DNA from: Pirellulales bacterium
GTDB taxonomy: Bacteria > Planctomycetota > Planctomycetia > Pirellulales > Lacipirellulaceae
Direction: 5' to 3'
NCBI GenBank assembly: GCA_022448265.1
Contig: JAKVCC010000011.1
Location: 1-64,000 of the forward strand
Length of the DNA stretch: 64,000 nucleotides
Below the pieces are notes generated by a model. That model was given only the letters and a program-made list of their open reading frames with translations, did no database searches and was not told where the DNA came from. Shown piece by piece: positions 39,625 through 48,023 of this stretch. Numbering within the stretch: position 1 is the stretch's first letter; each line of letters opens with the position of its first letter. Position numbers and translations under genes: made by a program.

Positions 39625-41469
39625 ATGTCTGATGCCACCAACAGCGAACGCGTGATCCACGGTTTGACCGAAGTCGATTATGTTGTGCTGCTGTGCTACC
39701 TGCTGGGCATCCTTGTCATCGGTATCGCATTTTCTGCGCGCAATAAAACGGCCACCGACATGTTTACGGCCGGCGGCCAGTCGCCCTGGTGGGCCAGCGG
39801 GCTAAGCGCATTTATGACGATGTTTTCGGCCAACACCTTCGTCGTATGGGGCGGCATCGCCTATCGGCTGGGGCTGGTCGCCGTAGCGATCAATCTTATG
39901 TATGGCGTGGCGGCCCTGCTGGTTGGGTACTTTGTGGCGGGCAAGTGGAAAGCGTTAGGGGTGAAGACCCCAGCCGAGTTTATCCAATTGCGCTACGGGA
40001 CAGCAGTGCTCCACTTTTATACCTGGACAATGACCGTTTTTCGCATGGTAACCACCGCCGGCGCGCTCTACGCACTGGGTCGGATTCTCGTCACGCTGAT
40101 GCCCTTGGCCGATGGCAACCCCCTACAAGATCCGGCCACGGGAAATTTGTCGCTCTACTGGGGCATTATTATCTTTAGCAGCATCGTCGTGCTGTACACC
40201 ATGATTGGTGGCCTGTGGGCTGTGCTGATGACCGATGTGTTGCAATTTATTGTGCTGAACCTGGCGGTACTGTTTGTTATACCGCTGGTGATCACGCGGG
40301 CCGGCGGGGTAGCCGCCGCACTGGACGCTGCGGGCAAAACAGTGGTTGATGACGCCGGAAACACGATGTTAAGTCCGATTGCCGGCGACTACACTTTTTT
40401 GTTCCTTGCAGGTTGGTGCGCGGTCCACTTTTTTATGATTGGTGCCGAATGGGCCTTTGTGCAGCGCTTCCTTTGCGTACCCGACGCCAAAGCGGCCAAG
40501 AAAAGCACGTACTTGTTTGGCCTGCTCTACCTAGTGAGCCCCCTGTTGTGGTTGTTGCCACCGCTGATCTGGCGGGTCGTCGAGCCCATTCCCGCCGGGG
40601 CAAGCGGCGAGGTGATACTCCGGTTGCAGGAGACGGCCTACATCGATGCCTGCCGTGCCGTGCTGCCCTCCGGCATGGTGGGTCTGATGATCGCGGCTAT
40701 GTTCTCGGCCACCGCCAGCATGGTCAGCTCGCAGCTCAATGTTTTCTGCGGCGTGTTGACGCACGACATTTACCGTCCGCTCGCCGGGGCCAAAACGGAC
40801 GACCGGAGCCTGGTATGGGTTGGTCGTGGGCTGACCATCGTGCTGGGGGCAGTGCTGATGGCTATTGCCGTGGCCTACCAATCCTTGGGCGGCGCCGAAA
40901 AAGTTATTGTCGCGGTTACCGAATTGATTGTCGTGGCCTTGCTGGCACCCACCATTTGGGCCCTGTTCAGTCGCTCGATCACAGCTGCCGCCGTGTGGAC
41001 AACTGCTAGCCTTTCGCTGGCAAGCGGAGCGATTGCCCGGTGGGGTTTGGGGTCAGGAGGATTTTTGAATGCGCGGCTGCCCGAGATCTCTGCCTGGGTG
41101 CAGGACAATTCCACCACCGTTAAGACTTGCACCGGTGTGGTCTTGCCTGTGGTCCTGTTGCTGATCTTCCAGCTCCTATCCAGAGGTACCGCCGCCGGTT
41201 ACCAGCGGGTCGCGGCGCTGGCCGATCGCGAAGCCAAGCAGGAGAGGCAACGCCAAGTGGTAGCGAGTCGGGCGCCGGCCTACACTGTGGCCGTGGCGCT
41301 GGTGGTGTGCGGGCTGATGATGGGCCTGCTGCTATTGTTGGGTGATAGCCAGCGCCCGCTCATCGGGCTGTTTGCCGTCGCCTTATTGGGCATCGCAGGT
41401 ACTATCGTGGCGTTTGCGAGCGGCACGCAACGGAAAAACCGGGGTGATTCTGATCATGCTCAAAAGTGA
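39625..41469 (+). CDS. Sodium:solute symporter family transporter
   Basis: Multiple TM segments; NKTATDMFTAGGQSPWWASGLSAFMTMFSANTFVVWGGIAYRLG; FSATASMVSSQLNVFCGVLTHDIYRPL. Confidence 0.93.
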   Translation: MSDATNSERVIHGLTEVDYVVLLCYLLGILVIGIAFSARNKTATDMFTAGGQSPWWASGLSAFMTMFSANTFVVWGGIAYRLGLVAVAINLMYGVAALLVGYFVAGKWKALGVKTPAEFIQLRYGTAVLHFYTWTMTVFRMVTTAGALYALGRILVTLMPLADGNPLQDPATGNLSLYWGIIIFSSIVVLYTMIGGLWAVLMTDVLQFIVLNLAVLFVIPLVITRAGGVAAALDAAGKTVVDDAGNTMLSPIAGDYTFLFLAGWCAVHFFMIGAEWAFVQRFLCVPDAKAAKKSTYLFGLLYLVSPLLWLLPPLIWRVVEPIPAGASGEVILRLQETAYIDACRAVLPSGMVGLMIAAMFSATASMVSSQLNVFCGVLTHDIYRPLAGAKTDDRSLVWVGRGLTIVLGAVLMAIAVAYQSLGGAEKVIVAVTELIVVALLAPTIWALFSRSITAAAVWTTASLSLASGAIARWGLGSGGFLNARLPEISAWVQDNSTTVKTCTGVVLPVVLLLIFQLLSRGTAAGYQRVAALADREAKQERQRQVVASRAPAYTVAVALVVCGLMMGLLLLLGDSQRPLIGLFAVALLGIAGTIVAFASGTQRKNRGDSDHAQK

Positions 41470-43741
41470 CGCCCAAGCCGACCGCGCGTTGAAATCGATA
41501 GACATCGAATCCGACCTAGTCATTATCGGCGGGGGAATGGCCGGTTCGTGCTGCGCGATAACGGCTGCCCGCCAGGGGCTTCGCGTGGTGCTGGTGCAAG
41601 ACCGGCCCGTGCTGGGAGGCAACGGATCCAGCGAAGTTCGACTCTGGATTCTCGGCGCCACCAGCCACATGGGCAATAACAACCGCTGGGCCCGCGAGGG
41701 CGGAGTGATCAACGAAATTCTCGTGGAAAACATGTTCCGCAATGGGGCTGGGAATCCGGTGATCTTCGATACCATCGTGCTAGAGAAGGTCGTCGCCGAA
41801 CCGAATATTACACTGCTCCTGAATACAGCAGCCTTCGAGGTCACCAAATCAGCCCCGGATAGAATCGCCGCCGTGCGGGCGTTTTGCAGTCAGAACAGCA
41901 CCATGTATGAACTTAGTGCACCGCTATTCTGTGACGCCTCAGGCGATGGTGTGATTGGTTTTCTTTCCGGTGCGGCCTTCCGCATGGGCGCGGAGTCGCG
42001 GGATGAGTTCGGCGAAAAGTTTGCCCCCAGTGCAGACTACGGAGAGCTGCTGGGGCATTCGCTCTACTTTTACACCAAAGATGTTGGCCGGCCCACACGG
42101 TTTGTGCCTCCTAGCTACGCGCTCCGTGACATCGCCAAGATCCCCCGCTATCGCAGCTTCAACGCCAAGGACCACGGTTGCCATCTCTGGTGGATTGAAT
42201 ATGGCGGCCGGCTCGATACCGTCCACGACACCGAAACGATTAAATGGGAACTCTGGAAAGTCGTGTATGGTGTGTGGGACTACATCAAGAACTCTGGGGA
42301 GTTTCCCGAGGCCCTGAACAGGACGCTCGAATGGGTGGGCCACATTCCGGGCAAACGTGAGAGCCGGCGCTTCGAAGGTCCCACCATGCTCGTCCAGCAG
42401 GACGTGGTCGAACAGCGCCCGCACGACGATGCTGTTTCGTTTGGCGGCTGGGCCATTGACTTGCATCCGGCCGACGGCATCTTCAGCGAGAAGCCTGGTT
42501 GCAATCAGTGGCATGCGAAGGGGATCTACCCAATTCCCTATCGGACGATGTTTAGCCGTAACGTCAATAACCTGTTTCTCACCGGACGACTCATTAGTGC
42601 ATCCCACGTGGCCTTCGGCTCCACGCGGGTAATGGCCACTTGTGCTCATAATGGGCAAGCCGTCGCAATGGCAGCGGCCATTTGTCATGAACAACGTCTT
42701 GATCCGCCAGATGTCGCTAAAACAGCGCCGTTGGGCGAACTGCAGCAGCGGCTGCTGTCGACGGGGCAGTATATTCCTGGCGTGGCGCTAGCCGACCCGA
42801 ACGATCTGGCCCGCCAGGCAATGCTCACTGTCTCGAGCGAGCTGCAGCTTGCCGAACTGGTCGACAACGGCCCGCTCCTTCCGCTAGACAACGCCTGGGC
42901 AATGATGGTCCCCCTGGCCGCAGGCCCCGCGCCACGAATAACTTTGGTCGTTGATGTGGACCATCCCGCGGAGCTGGTAGTGGAGCTGCGTATTTGCTCG
43001 CGTTTGGGTAGCTACACGCCGGACATGACTTTGGCAACTCAAACTACAGATCTTGCCGCAGGCAAGAACCAATCGGTGTCGATTCAATTCGATGCCCACA
43101 TTCGAACGCCGCAGTACGCGTTCTACTGCGTGAAAGCGAATCCGCAGGTGTCGGTTCATACCAGCGAGCAGCGCGCAACCGGAGTACTTTCGGTAACCAG
43201 CGGGCACGAGAAAAAAGTCGCCAGCAGCGGCAAACAATCCCCTTCTGCGGATATTGGCGTCGATACTTTCGAGTTATGGCGGCCCGTCCGGCGACCCGGC
43301 GGGAGAAACTTGGCGATCCGCGTCGAACCGCCCCTGGAGGCCTTTGCGGCGACCAGCCTGACAAACGGCATTGCGCGGCCCACGACGGCGCCGAACGCCT
43401 GGGTCGCCGATTGGCAAGATGCCAGTCCCTGCGTCACGCTGCAGTGGCCAGAGCCGCAGCGCGTGGGACGCATCGAGCTCAGCTTCGACACCGACTTCGA
43501 CCACCCCATGGAATCAGTACTGATGGGCCACCCCGAGGACGTGATGCCTTTTTGTGTGCGTAATTACCGAGTTTACGACGATCAAGAAAAGTTACTACAC
43601 GAGCAACAGGGCAACTATCAAACTCGCAACACGGTTCGCCTCCTGCCAGCTGCAGAAACCTGTTCGCTCAGGATTGCCGTGGACGCGCCCCACGACGGGG
43701 TGCCCGCAGCGCTGATGGAGGTCCGCTGCTACGCGGACTAG
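41456..43741 (+). CDS. FAD-dependent oxidoreductase
   Basis: DLVIIGGGMAGSCCAITAARQGLRVVLVQDRPVLGGNGSSEVRLWILGA; internal ATG 41456 preferred over ORF start 41342; overlaps the symporter stop by 14 nt. Confidence 0.9.
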   Translation: MLKSDAQADRALKSIDIESDLVIIGGGMAGSCCAITAARQGLRVVLVQDRPVLGGNGSSEVRLWILGATSHMGNNNRWAREGGVINEILVENMFRNGAGNPVIFDTIVLEKVVAEPNITLLLNTAAFEVTKSAPDRIAAVRAFCSQNSTMYELSAPLFCDASGDGVIGFLSGAAFRMGAESRDEFGEKFAPSADYGELLGHSLYFYTKDVGRPTRFVPPSYALRDIAKIPRYRSFNAKDHGCHLWWIEYGGRLDTVHDTETIKWELWKVVYGVWDYIKNSGEFPEALNRTLEWVGHIPGKRESRRFEGPTMLVQQDVVEQRPHDDAVSFGGWAIDLHPADGIFSEKPGCNQWHAKGIYPIPYRTMFSRNVNNLFLTGRLISASHVAFGSTRVMATCAHNGQAVAMAAAICHEQRLDPPDVAKTAPLGELQQRLLSTGQYIPGVALADPNDLARQAMLTVSSELQLAELVDNGPLLPLDNAWAMMVPLAAGPAPRITLVVDVDHPAELVVELRICSRLGSYTPDMTLATQTTDLAAGKNQSVSIQFDAHIRTPQYAFYCVKANPQVSVHTSEQRATGVLSVTSGHEKKVASSGKQSPSADIGVDTFELWRPVRRPGGRNLAIRVEPPLEAFAATSLTNGIARPTTAPNAWVADWQDASPCVTLQWPEPQRVGRIELSFDTDFDHPMESVLMGHPEDVMPFCVRNYRVYDDQEKLLHEQQGNYQTRNTVRLLPAAETCSLRIAVDAPHDGVPAALMEVRCYAD

Positions 43742-43802
43742 ACCGATTGTAGCCGGCATAATCGCACCTTGCGAAACTCCACCTGCGTGAAGCCGTGAAC
43801 TC

Positions 43803-44954
43803 TCACGGGGCCCAAGTTGCCAAGCAACTATAGTATTCACTTCCGCCATAAACCATGAGCCACCGGCCGTCGTGTCGGGTCAGTCCGTTGAAGAAGACTG
43901 TATCGGGATAGCAGGAAACGAATTTTCCGCGCCCATCCGCACTGAAGCCATCCTCGTAGGGAAATCTTTTTTCAGCCGCCATCACCGGATGCGGAAGATA
44001 GTCCAGAGGAGTCGTGGGAGCCGAGCGGGAAAACAATACCTCTCCGATGGCGTAGAAGTGTCCCGTGTGGTGGCCCCCAGTAAATAGCACGATGTCGTCG
44101 GGCCGATCTGTATTGTGGTCGGTCACCGCAAAGCAGCCCTCCCCACCGGGCCAGCGCGTCGGAATCTCGACCGATTCCCAGCTATGCATGTCGTCGGAAT
44201 ACGCCATGAGGCCGTCGTTGATATACATGATGAAACGACCGCCCACACGGACCGCCTCATTCTGGGGATTCTGCAGCACCACCGGATTGCGATGAATTCG
44301 CTTCGCCTCAGGGAAAACGATCCCCTGCTCGTCCCAGTGCATCAGGTCCGGCGAGGTGGCCAAGAAAACGCCCGACTCGCGTGGATTTTGGCTATCCTCC
44401 CAGAGCCACTGATTGCAAAACAAGAAATAAGTGGTTTCATGTTTTACCAGGCACACGTCTTCGTAACTGTAGCGCCGATTTGGCCCCTTGCGAAACAAGG
44501 GGCTGTGGATATCGTCTTTGGTAAATTGGACTCCGTCAGCACTTACCGCAATACCGATATCGCAAATGTACTTAATGTCGCTTTGAGTTTCGACATCAAT
44601 GGGCTGCTCACCACGGTATACGTAATAGAACTTATTGTCTTTGCGAACAAGCGCTCCATTGTGAACGCCCCCCGCGAGATGCCCCTGGTCCCAGCTTCCA
44701 GCCGTGGGCGCCAAAATCGGGTTGTCGGCGTACTTTTCAAAGGGCCCAATCGCCCACGGATAAGCCTCGAACATATCCTCCGAGACCGTCTGATCCTTTG
44801 GAAAATCGCCCCACCACCGCTCTTTGTTAAAGGCGCGCTCTTGCCAGGCCCGCTGCAATTCCTGGGGAACTAATTGCCCATCAAAGAGGCCGTCGCTAAC
44901 GAAGCTTGTTTTTATCGGTTTGTCTTGCTGCTCGTCTCCCGCTTGTAATGACAT
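43803..44954 (-). CDS. GH130/GH43-type beta-propeller glycosidase or phosphorylase-like protein
   Basis: YADNPILAPTAGSWDQGHLAGGVHNGALVRKDNKFYYVYRGE...DIGIAVSADGVQFTKDD...YEDVCLVKHETTYFLFCNQW; GRFIMYINDGLMAYSDDMHSWE. Confidence 0.75.
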   Translation of the reverse strand: MSLQAGDEQQDKPIKTSFVSDGLFDGQLVPQELQRAWQERAFNKERWWGDFPKDQTVSEDMFEAYPWAIGPFEKYADNPILAPTAGSWDQGHLAGGVHNGALVRKDNKFYYVYRGEQPIDVETQSDIKYICDIGIAVSADGVQFTKDDIHSPLFRKGPNRRYSYEDVCLVKHETTYFLFCNQWLWEDSQNPRESGVFLATSPDLMHWDEQGIVFPEAKRIHRNPVVLQNPQNEAVRVGGRFIMYINDGLMAYSDDMHSWESVEIPTRWPGGEGCFAVTDHNTDRPDDIVLFTGGHHTGHFYAIGEVLFSRSAPTTPLDYLPHPVMAAEKRFPYEDGFSADGRGKFVSCYPDTVFFNGLTRHDGRWLMVYGGSEYYSCLATWAP

Positions 44955-45202
44955 GCTTCAGGCTATTCTCCTGTTCTATCGGGCTTGGCTCCGCACCCCG
45001 GTTTGCTGCCGCATACTGAAAAGGCCGATCGGCCACAGCTGGCGTGAGCCTGACTGGAACGCCGGCAGGTCGCTTATCTTAATCTCAAACGCACAAAACG
45101 CAACCAGACGGCCGGTTGCCGTTGGGCGGACCGGTTGAGTAGACTAACTCTGTGCGTTCCACGCCGTAGTCCTACCCAATACTCAAGCAGGTGACCTAAT
45201 CT

Positions 45203-46117
45203 ATGGATCGTTTGTTTACATCGCGCCGAGATTTCTTACAGTCCTCCGCAATCGCCGGAGCCTTGCTCCCAACGTCTGCCGCGAAAACTTGGGCAGCTGC
45301 GTCAGCTGCCGGCCCGGGAGACCACCAGCCATTTCGAATCGGCCTCTCACAATACTCGCTCCACCGGACCATCAAGGCAGGAAGGCTGGCAACGCTCGAC
45401 TATCCGATGTTTGCCCGCACGGAGTTCGGAATCAGTGAGATCGATGTATGGGAGGGTACGTTTCCCAAGGAAGAAGCTGCGCGTGATCGGCACGCCGTCG
45501 AGTTGCGGAAACGGGCTGAGGACGCAGAGTCGCGGATTTTTCTATTTATGGCAGGCGTGGTAGACGGGTCGCAACCTAACAGCGACATGTCAGAGTTTTT
45601 GCCTTGGCTGGACCGTGCGAAGACGTTGGGCTGCGACTTCTTTCGCGTCTTTCTCCGTTCGGTCGACGAGGATTCCCAGCAGGCGATGGATTGGGCGGCG
45701 TCGGCAATGAAAAAACTTGCCGATCAGGCAAAGCAACGGGAGATCGCTGTAGTGATCGAACCCGGCGCGTCCAAGCTAACGCAACAAGGAGCCTGGCTGG
45801 CAAAACTCATGACGGCCATGGATCATTCGCATTGCAAGCTCATGCCCGACTTCGGTAAATTTGGACCATTCGACATTTACGAGGGCACCCAAGCGATGAT
45901 GCCCCACACGCAGGTCGTTTCGGCCAAGTCGCACGACTTCCGTCCCGATGGCCAGGAGGTGCGATTTGACTATCCTCGGCTGATCAAGATTGCCACCGAG
46001 TCGGGTTTCGACGGAATTGTCGCCATCGAGTTCGAAGGCAGCCGGTTGGACGAGGTGGCCGGAATCAAGGCCACCCTACGTTTGCTGACACAGATCCGCG
46101 ACTCGTTGCCTTCTTAG
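45203..46117 (+). CDS. Sugar phosphate isomerase/epimerase (xylose isomerase-like TIM barrel) with Tat-type signal
   Basis: SRRDFLQSSAIAGALLPTSAAKTWAA; FRVFLRS, LMPDFGKFGP, AKSHDF, GFDGIVAIEFEG. Confidence 0.88.
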   Translation: MDRLFTSRRDFLQSSAIAGALLPTSAAKTWAAASAAGPGDHQPFRIGLSQYSLHRTIKAGRLATLDYPMFARTEFGISEIDVWEGTFPKEEAARDRHAVELRKRAEDAESRIFLFMAGVVDGSQPNSDMSEFLPWLDRAKTLGCDFFRVFLRSVDEDSQQAMDWAASAMKKLADQAKQREIAVVIEPGASKLTQQGAWLAKLMTAMDHSHCKLMPDFGKFGPFDIYEGTQAMMPHTQVVSAKSHDFRPDGQEVRFDYPRLIKIATESGFDGIVAIEFEGSRLDEVAGIKATLRLLTQIRDSLPS

Positions 46118-46139
46118 GCTGTTGCTTTCCTAGCCGCTG

Positions 46140-47999
46140 TCAATCGCTGGTTAATTCCTCAAGAAGCGCTTCCTGCGGCTCAACGTCAAGCCCTTGCTTT
46201 CGCAGTTTGGGCAGTCCGATTTGTTGGGCTCCAGCGCGAAATTGACGTCGATAACGCTCGTCGGCATACGGCTCTCCTTGGAGGGTCGCTGCCTGCTTCA
46301 GGTGTTTAATCCCCGTCTTAATTTCACCGCGAATCGCACAATTCATGGCAAATTCAAAATGTGTCGGGGCGTCGTCAGGCTCCAACTCCAAGGCGCGGGC
46401 CAACTGTGTCTTCGCCTCGTCGATGCGCCCGAGGCGCGAAAGCGTCTTGCCTAATTCTAACCACGTGGGGTGATCGTTGGGCGCCGACTCAGCCGCCAGG
46501 CTGAGATGCATGACCGCAGCTTCAAAGTCCTTCAATAGACGAAAGGTCACACCCAGGTTGAAGTGGGCCGAAGCAAAATCGGGCTTGGCTTCAACGGCCC
46601 GCAAATAGAGCGCAGCGGCAATCCGGTGCTGTTCGGCGCGCGTGTGTTGCTGGGCCAATCCATACAGCAACAAGTGGTAATCCGAGTCTTGCGCAAACAC
46701 ATCCTCAAAGCGATTGGTGAATTCTAGTGTTTCTTTGACCCAACCCTGATCCATCATGGCCATCGCGAGCGAGGTAGACCGATGCCGTGTGGTTGAGCCG
46801 GACCACTTGCCTGGGAATAGCGGTTTCAGACGTCGCCGTGTGGCAGGCGGCAAGTCAACGGACTGGACATCTTCGAGCAATTGTTCCAGATCCAACGCCC
46901 CCTTATAAATAACCGAAAGCCTGCCCCGCTCGTCAATCAAAAAGCTGCAGGGCACCGGTAGCTGGTCGTGCAAGTCAAATATCTCATCATGGATTACTTG
47001 GAGCTGGTCCTCCAGTTTGGCGGTGCTGAACCGGGCGGGTTCCTTCCAAAGGTAATCGCGTAGCACCTGGTCAGCTTCTGCCCGCTCTTTAGCAGGATCG
47101 TTCGTGCAAAACAGCTGGACACGAAGCGAGTGTTTCTCGAAGGCCACGCTGCTGGTCCCCATCTCTTTGAGCTCACGCCGGCACGTGAGGCATTTGGTAT
47201 TCCAAAGCGTCACCAGCGTGGGCCCCTTACGTACCCCTCGGCCGTCCGAGGTATTGTTCATTCCATCCAAAGCAGGAATGGGCATGGGATAGTCCAACAC
47301 GGTCCGCATGCTCGTCACCTTCTTCGCAGCGCTAGCTACGGCAGCCTGTGAGCCCACCATCGACTCGGGCCGGGGCGCAGCAGTTGACGCGGCAGTCGCT
47401 GCAACTACTGGCGGATGCATCTCCCGGATGATGTAACGCCCGCCGGCTGCCAGAGAAGAAACTTCTTGCGCATTTCCGCTGGGCCAGCGAATCGAGAGGC
47501 CGTCGAAATGCTCATCAGCGCCGAGTCCGAAATGCAGCCACTTGGTTCTTTGCGATAAGTATCCGTCTCCAGCGCGCAACGTGCGCAAGATTTTATGTGT
47601 TCCCTCTCCATTGCGAACGCTAAGCGTTACGCGAGCCCCCACGGCATCTCGATTGGAATCGGTCCCCTCCAGACGCACCTGGATCGACCGGTTCGCACCG
47701 CGGTACTGGTTGCGAAGAAAACGTATCTGGGGGCCGCTTCTATTCAACACGCAGAGATCCAGATCGCCATCCTGATCCCAATCCAGCGGGACCGCTGCCC
47801 GCCCATCATCCGGAAAATCAAGTCCTGTGACAGCCGACACGTCGGCGAATTTTCCGTTGCCCATGTTCAAAAAGCAACAATTGCGTTCGCGACCACTAAA
47901 CGAACCACCGTTGCGCAAAAGCTCTTGCAGGACTTGGGTCAACCCGCGTTCGGCTCCCATCCTCCACCGGCCTTGAACAGACCCACTCGTAAGCGGCAC
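46140..47999 (-). CDS. ASPIC/UnbV + thioredoxin-like + TPR part of copy B, same frame as ORF 48021..50108
   Basis: FSGRERNCCFLNMGN...DWDQDGDLDLCVLNRSGPQIRFLRN...NRDAVGARVTLS; TLWNTKCLTCRRELKEM (CxxC); TPR repeats; GTG start at 47999 lies 8 codons after the TGA in the same frame. Confidence 0.85.
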   Translation of the reverse strand: MPLTSGSVQGRWRMGAERGLTQVLQELLRNGGSFSGRERNCCFLNMGNGKFADVSAVTGLDFPDDGRAAVPLDWDQDGDLDLCVLNRSGPQIRFLRNQYRGANRSIQVRLEGTDSNRDAVGARVTLSVRNGEGTHKILRTLRAGDGYLSQRTKWLHFGLGADEHFDGLSIRWPSGNAQEVSSLAAGGRYIIREMHPPVVAATAASTAAPRPESMVGSQAAVASAAKKVTSMRTVLDYPMPIPALDGMNNTSDGRGVRKGPTLVTLWNTKCLTCRRELKEMGTSSVAFEKHSLRVQLFCTNDPAKERAEADQVLRDYLWKEPARFSTAKLEDQLQVIHDEIFDLHDQLPVPCSFLIDERGRLSVIYKGALDLEQLLEDVQSVDLPPATRRRLKPLFPGKWSGSTTRHRSTSLAMAMMDQGWVKETLEFTNRFEDVFAQDSDYHLLLYGLAQQHTRAEQHRIAAALYLRAVEAKPDFASAHFNLGVTFRLLKDFEAAVMHLSLAAESAPNDHPTWLELGKTLSRLGRIDEAKTQLARALELEPDDAPTHFEFAMNCAIRGEIKTGIKHLKQAATLQGEPYADERYRRQFRAGAQQIGLPKLRKQGLDVEPQEALLEELTSD

Positions 48000-48023
48000 G
48001 ACCTGCCGCCAAAAGAAACTTCA
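47992..48023 (-). promoter_or_regulatory. Candidate SECIS-like hairpin immediately downstream of in-frame UGA (copy B)
   Basis: Minus strand UGA 48023-48021; GGCGGCA (48010-48004) pairs with UGCCGCU (47998-47992); loop GGUCG (48003-47999), 17 nt after the UGA. Confidence 0.65.
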
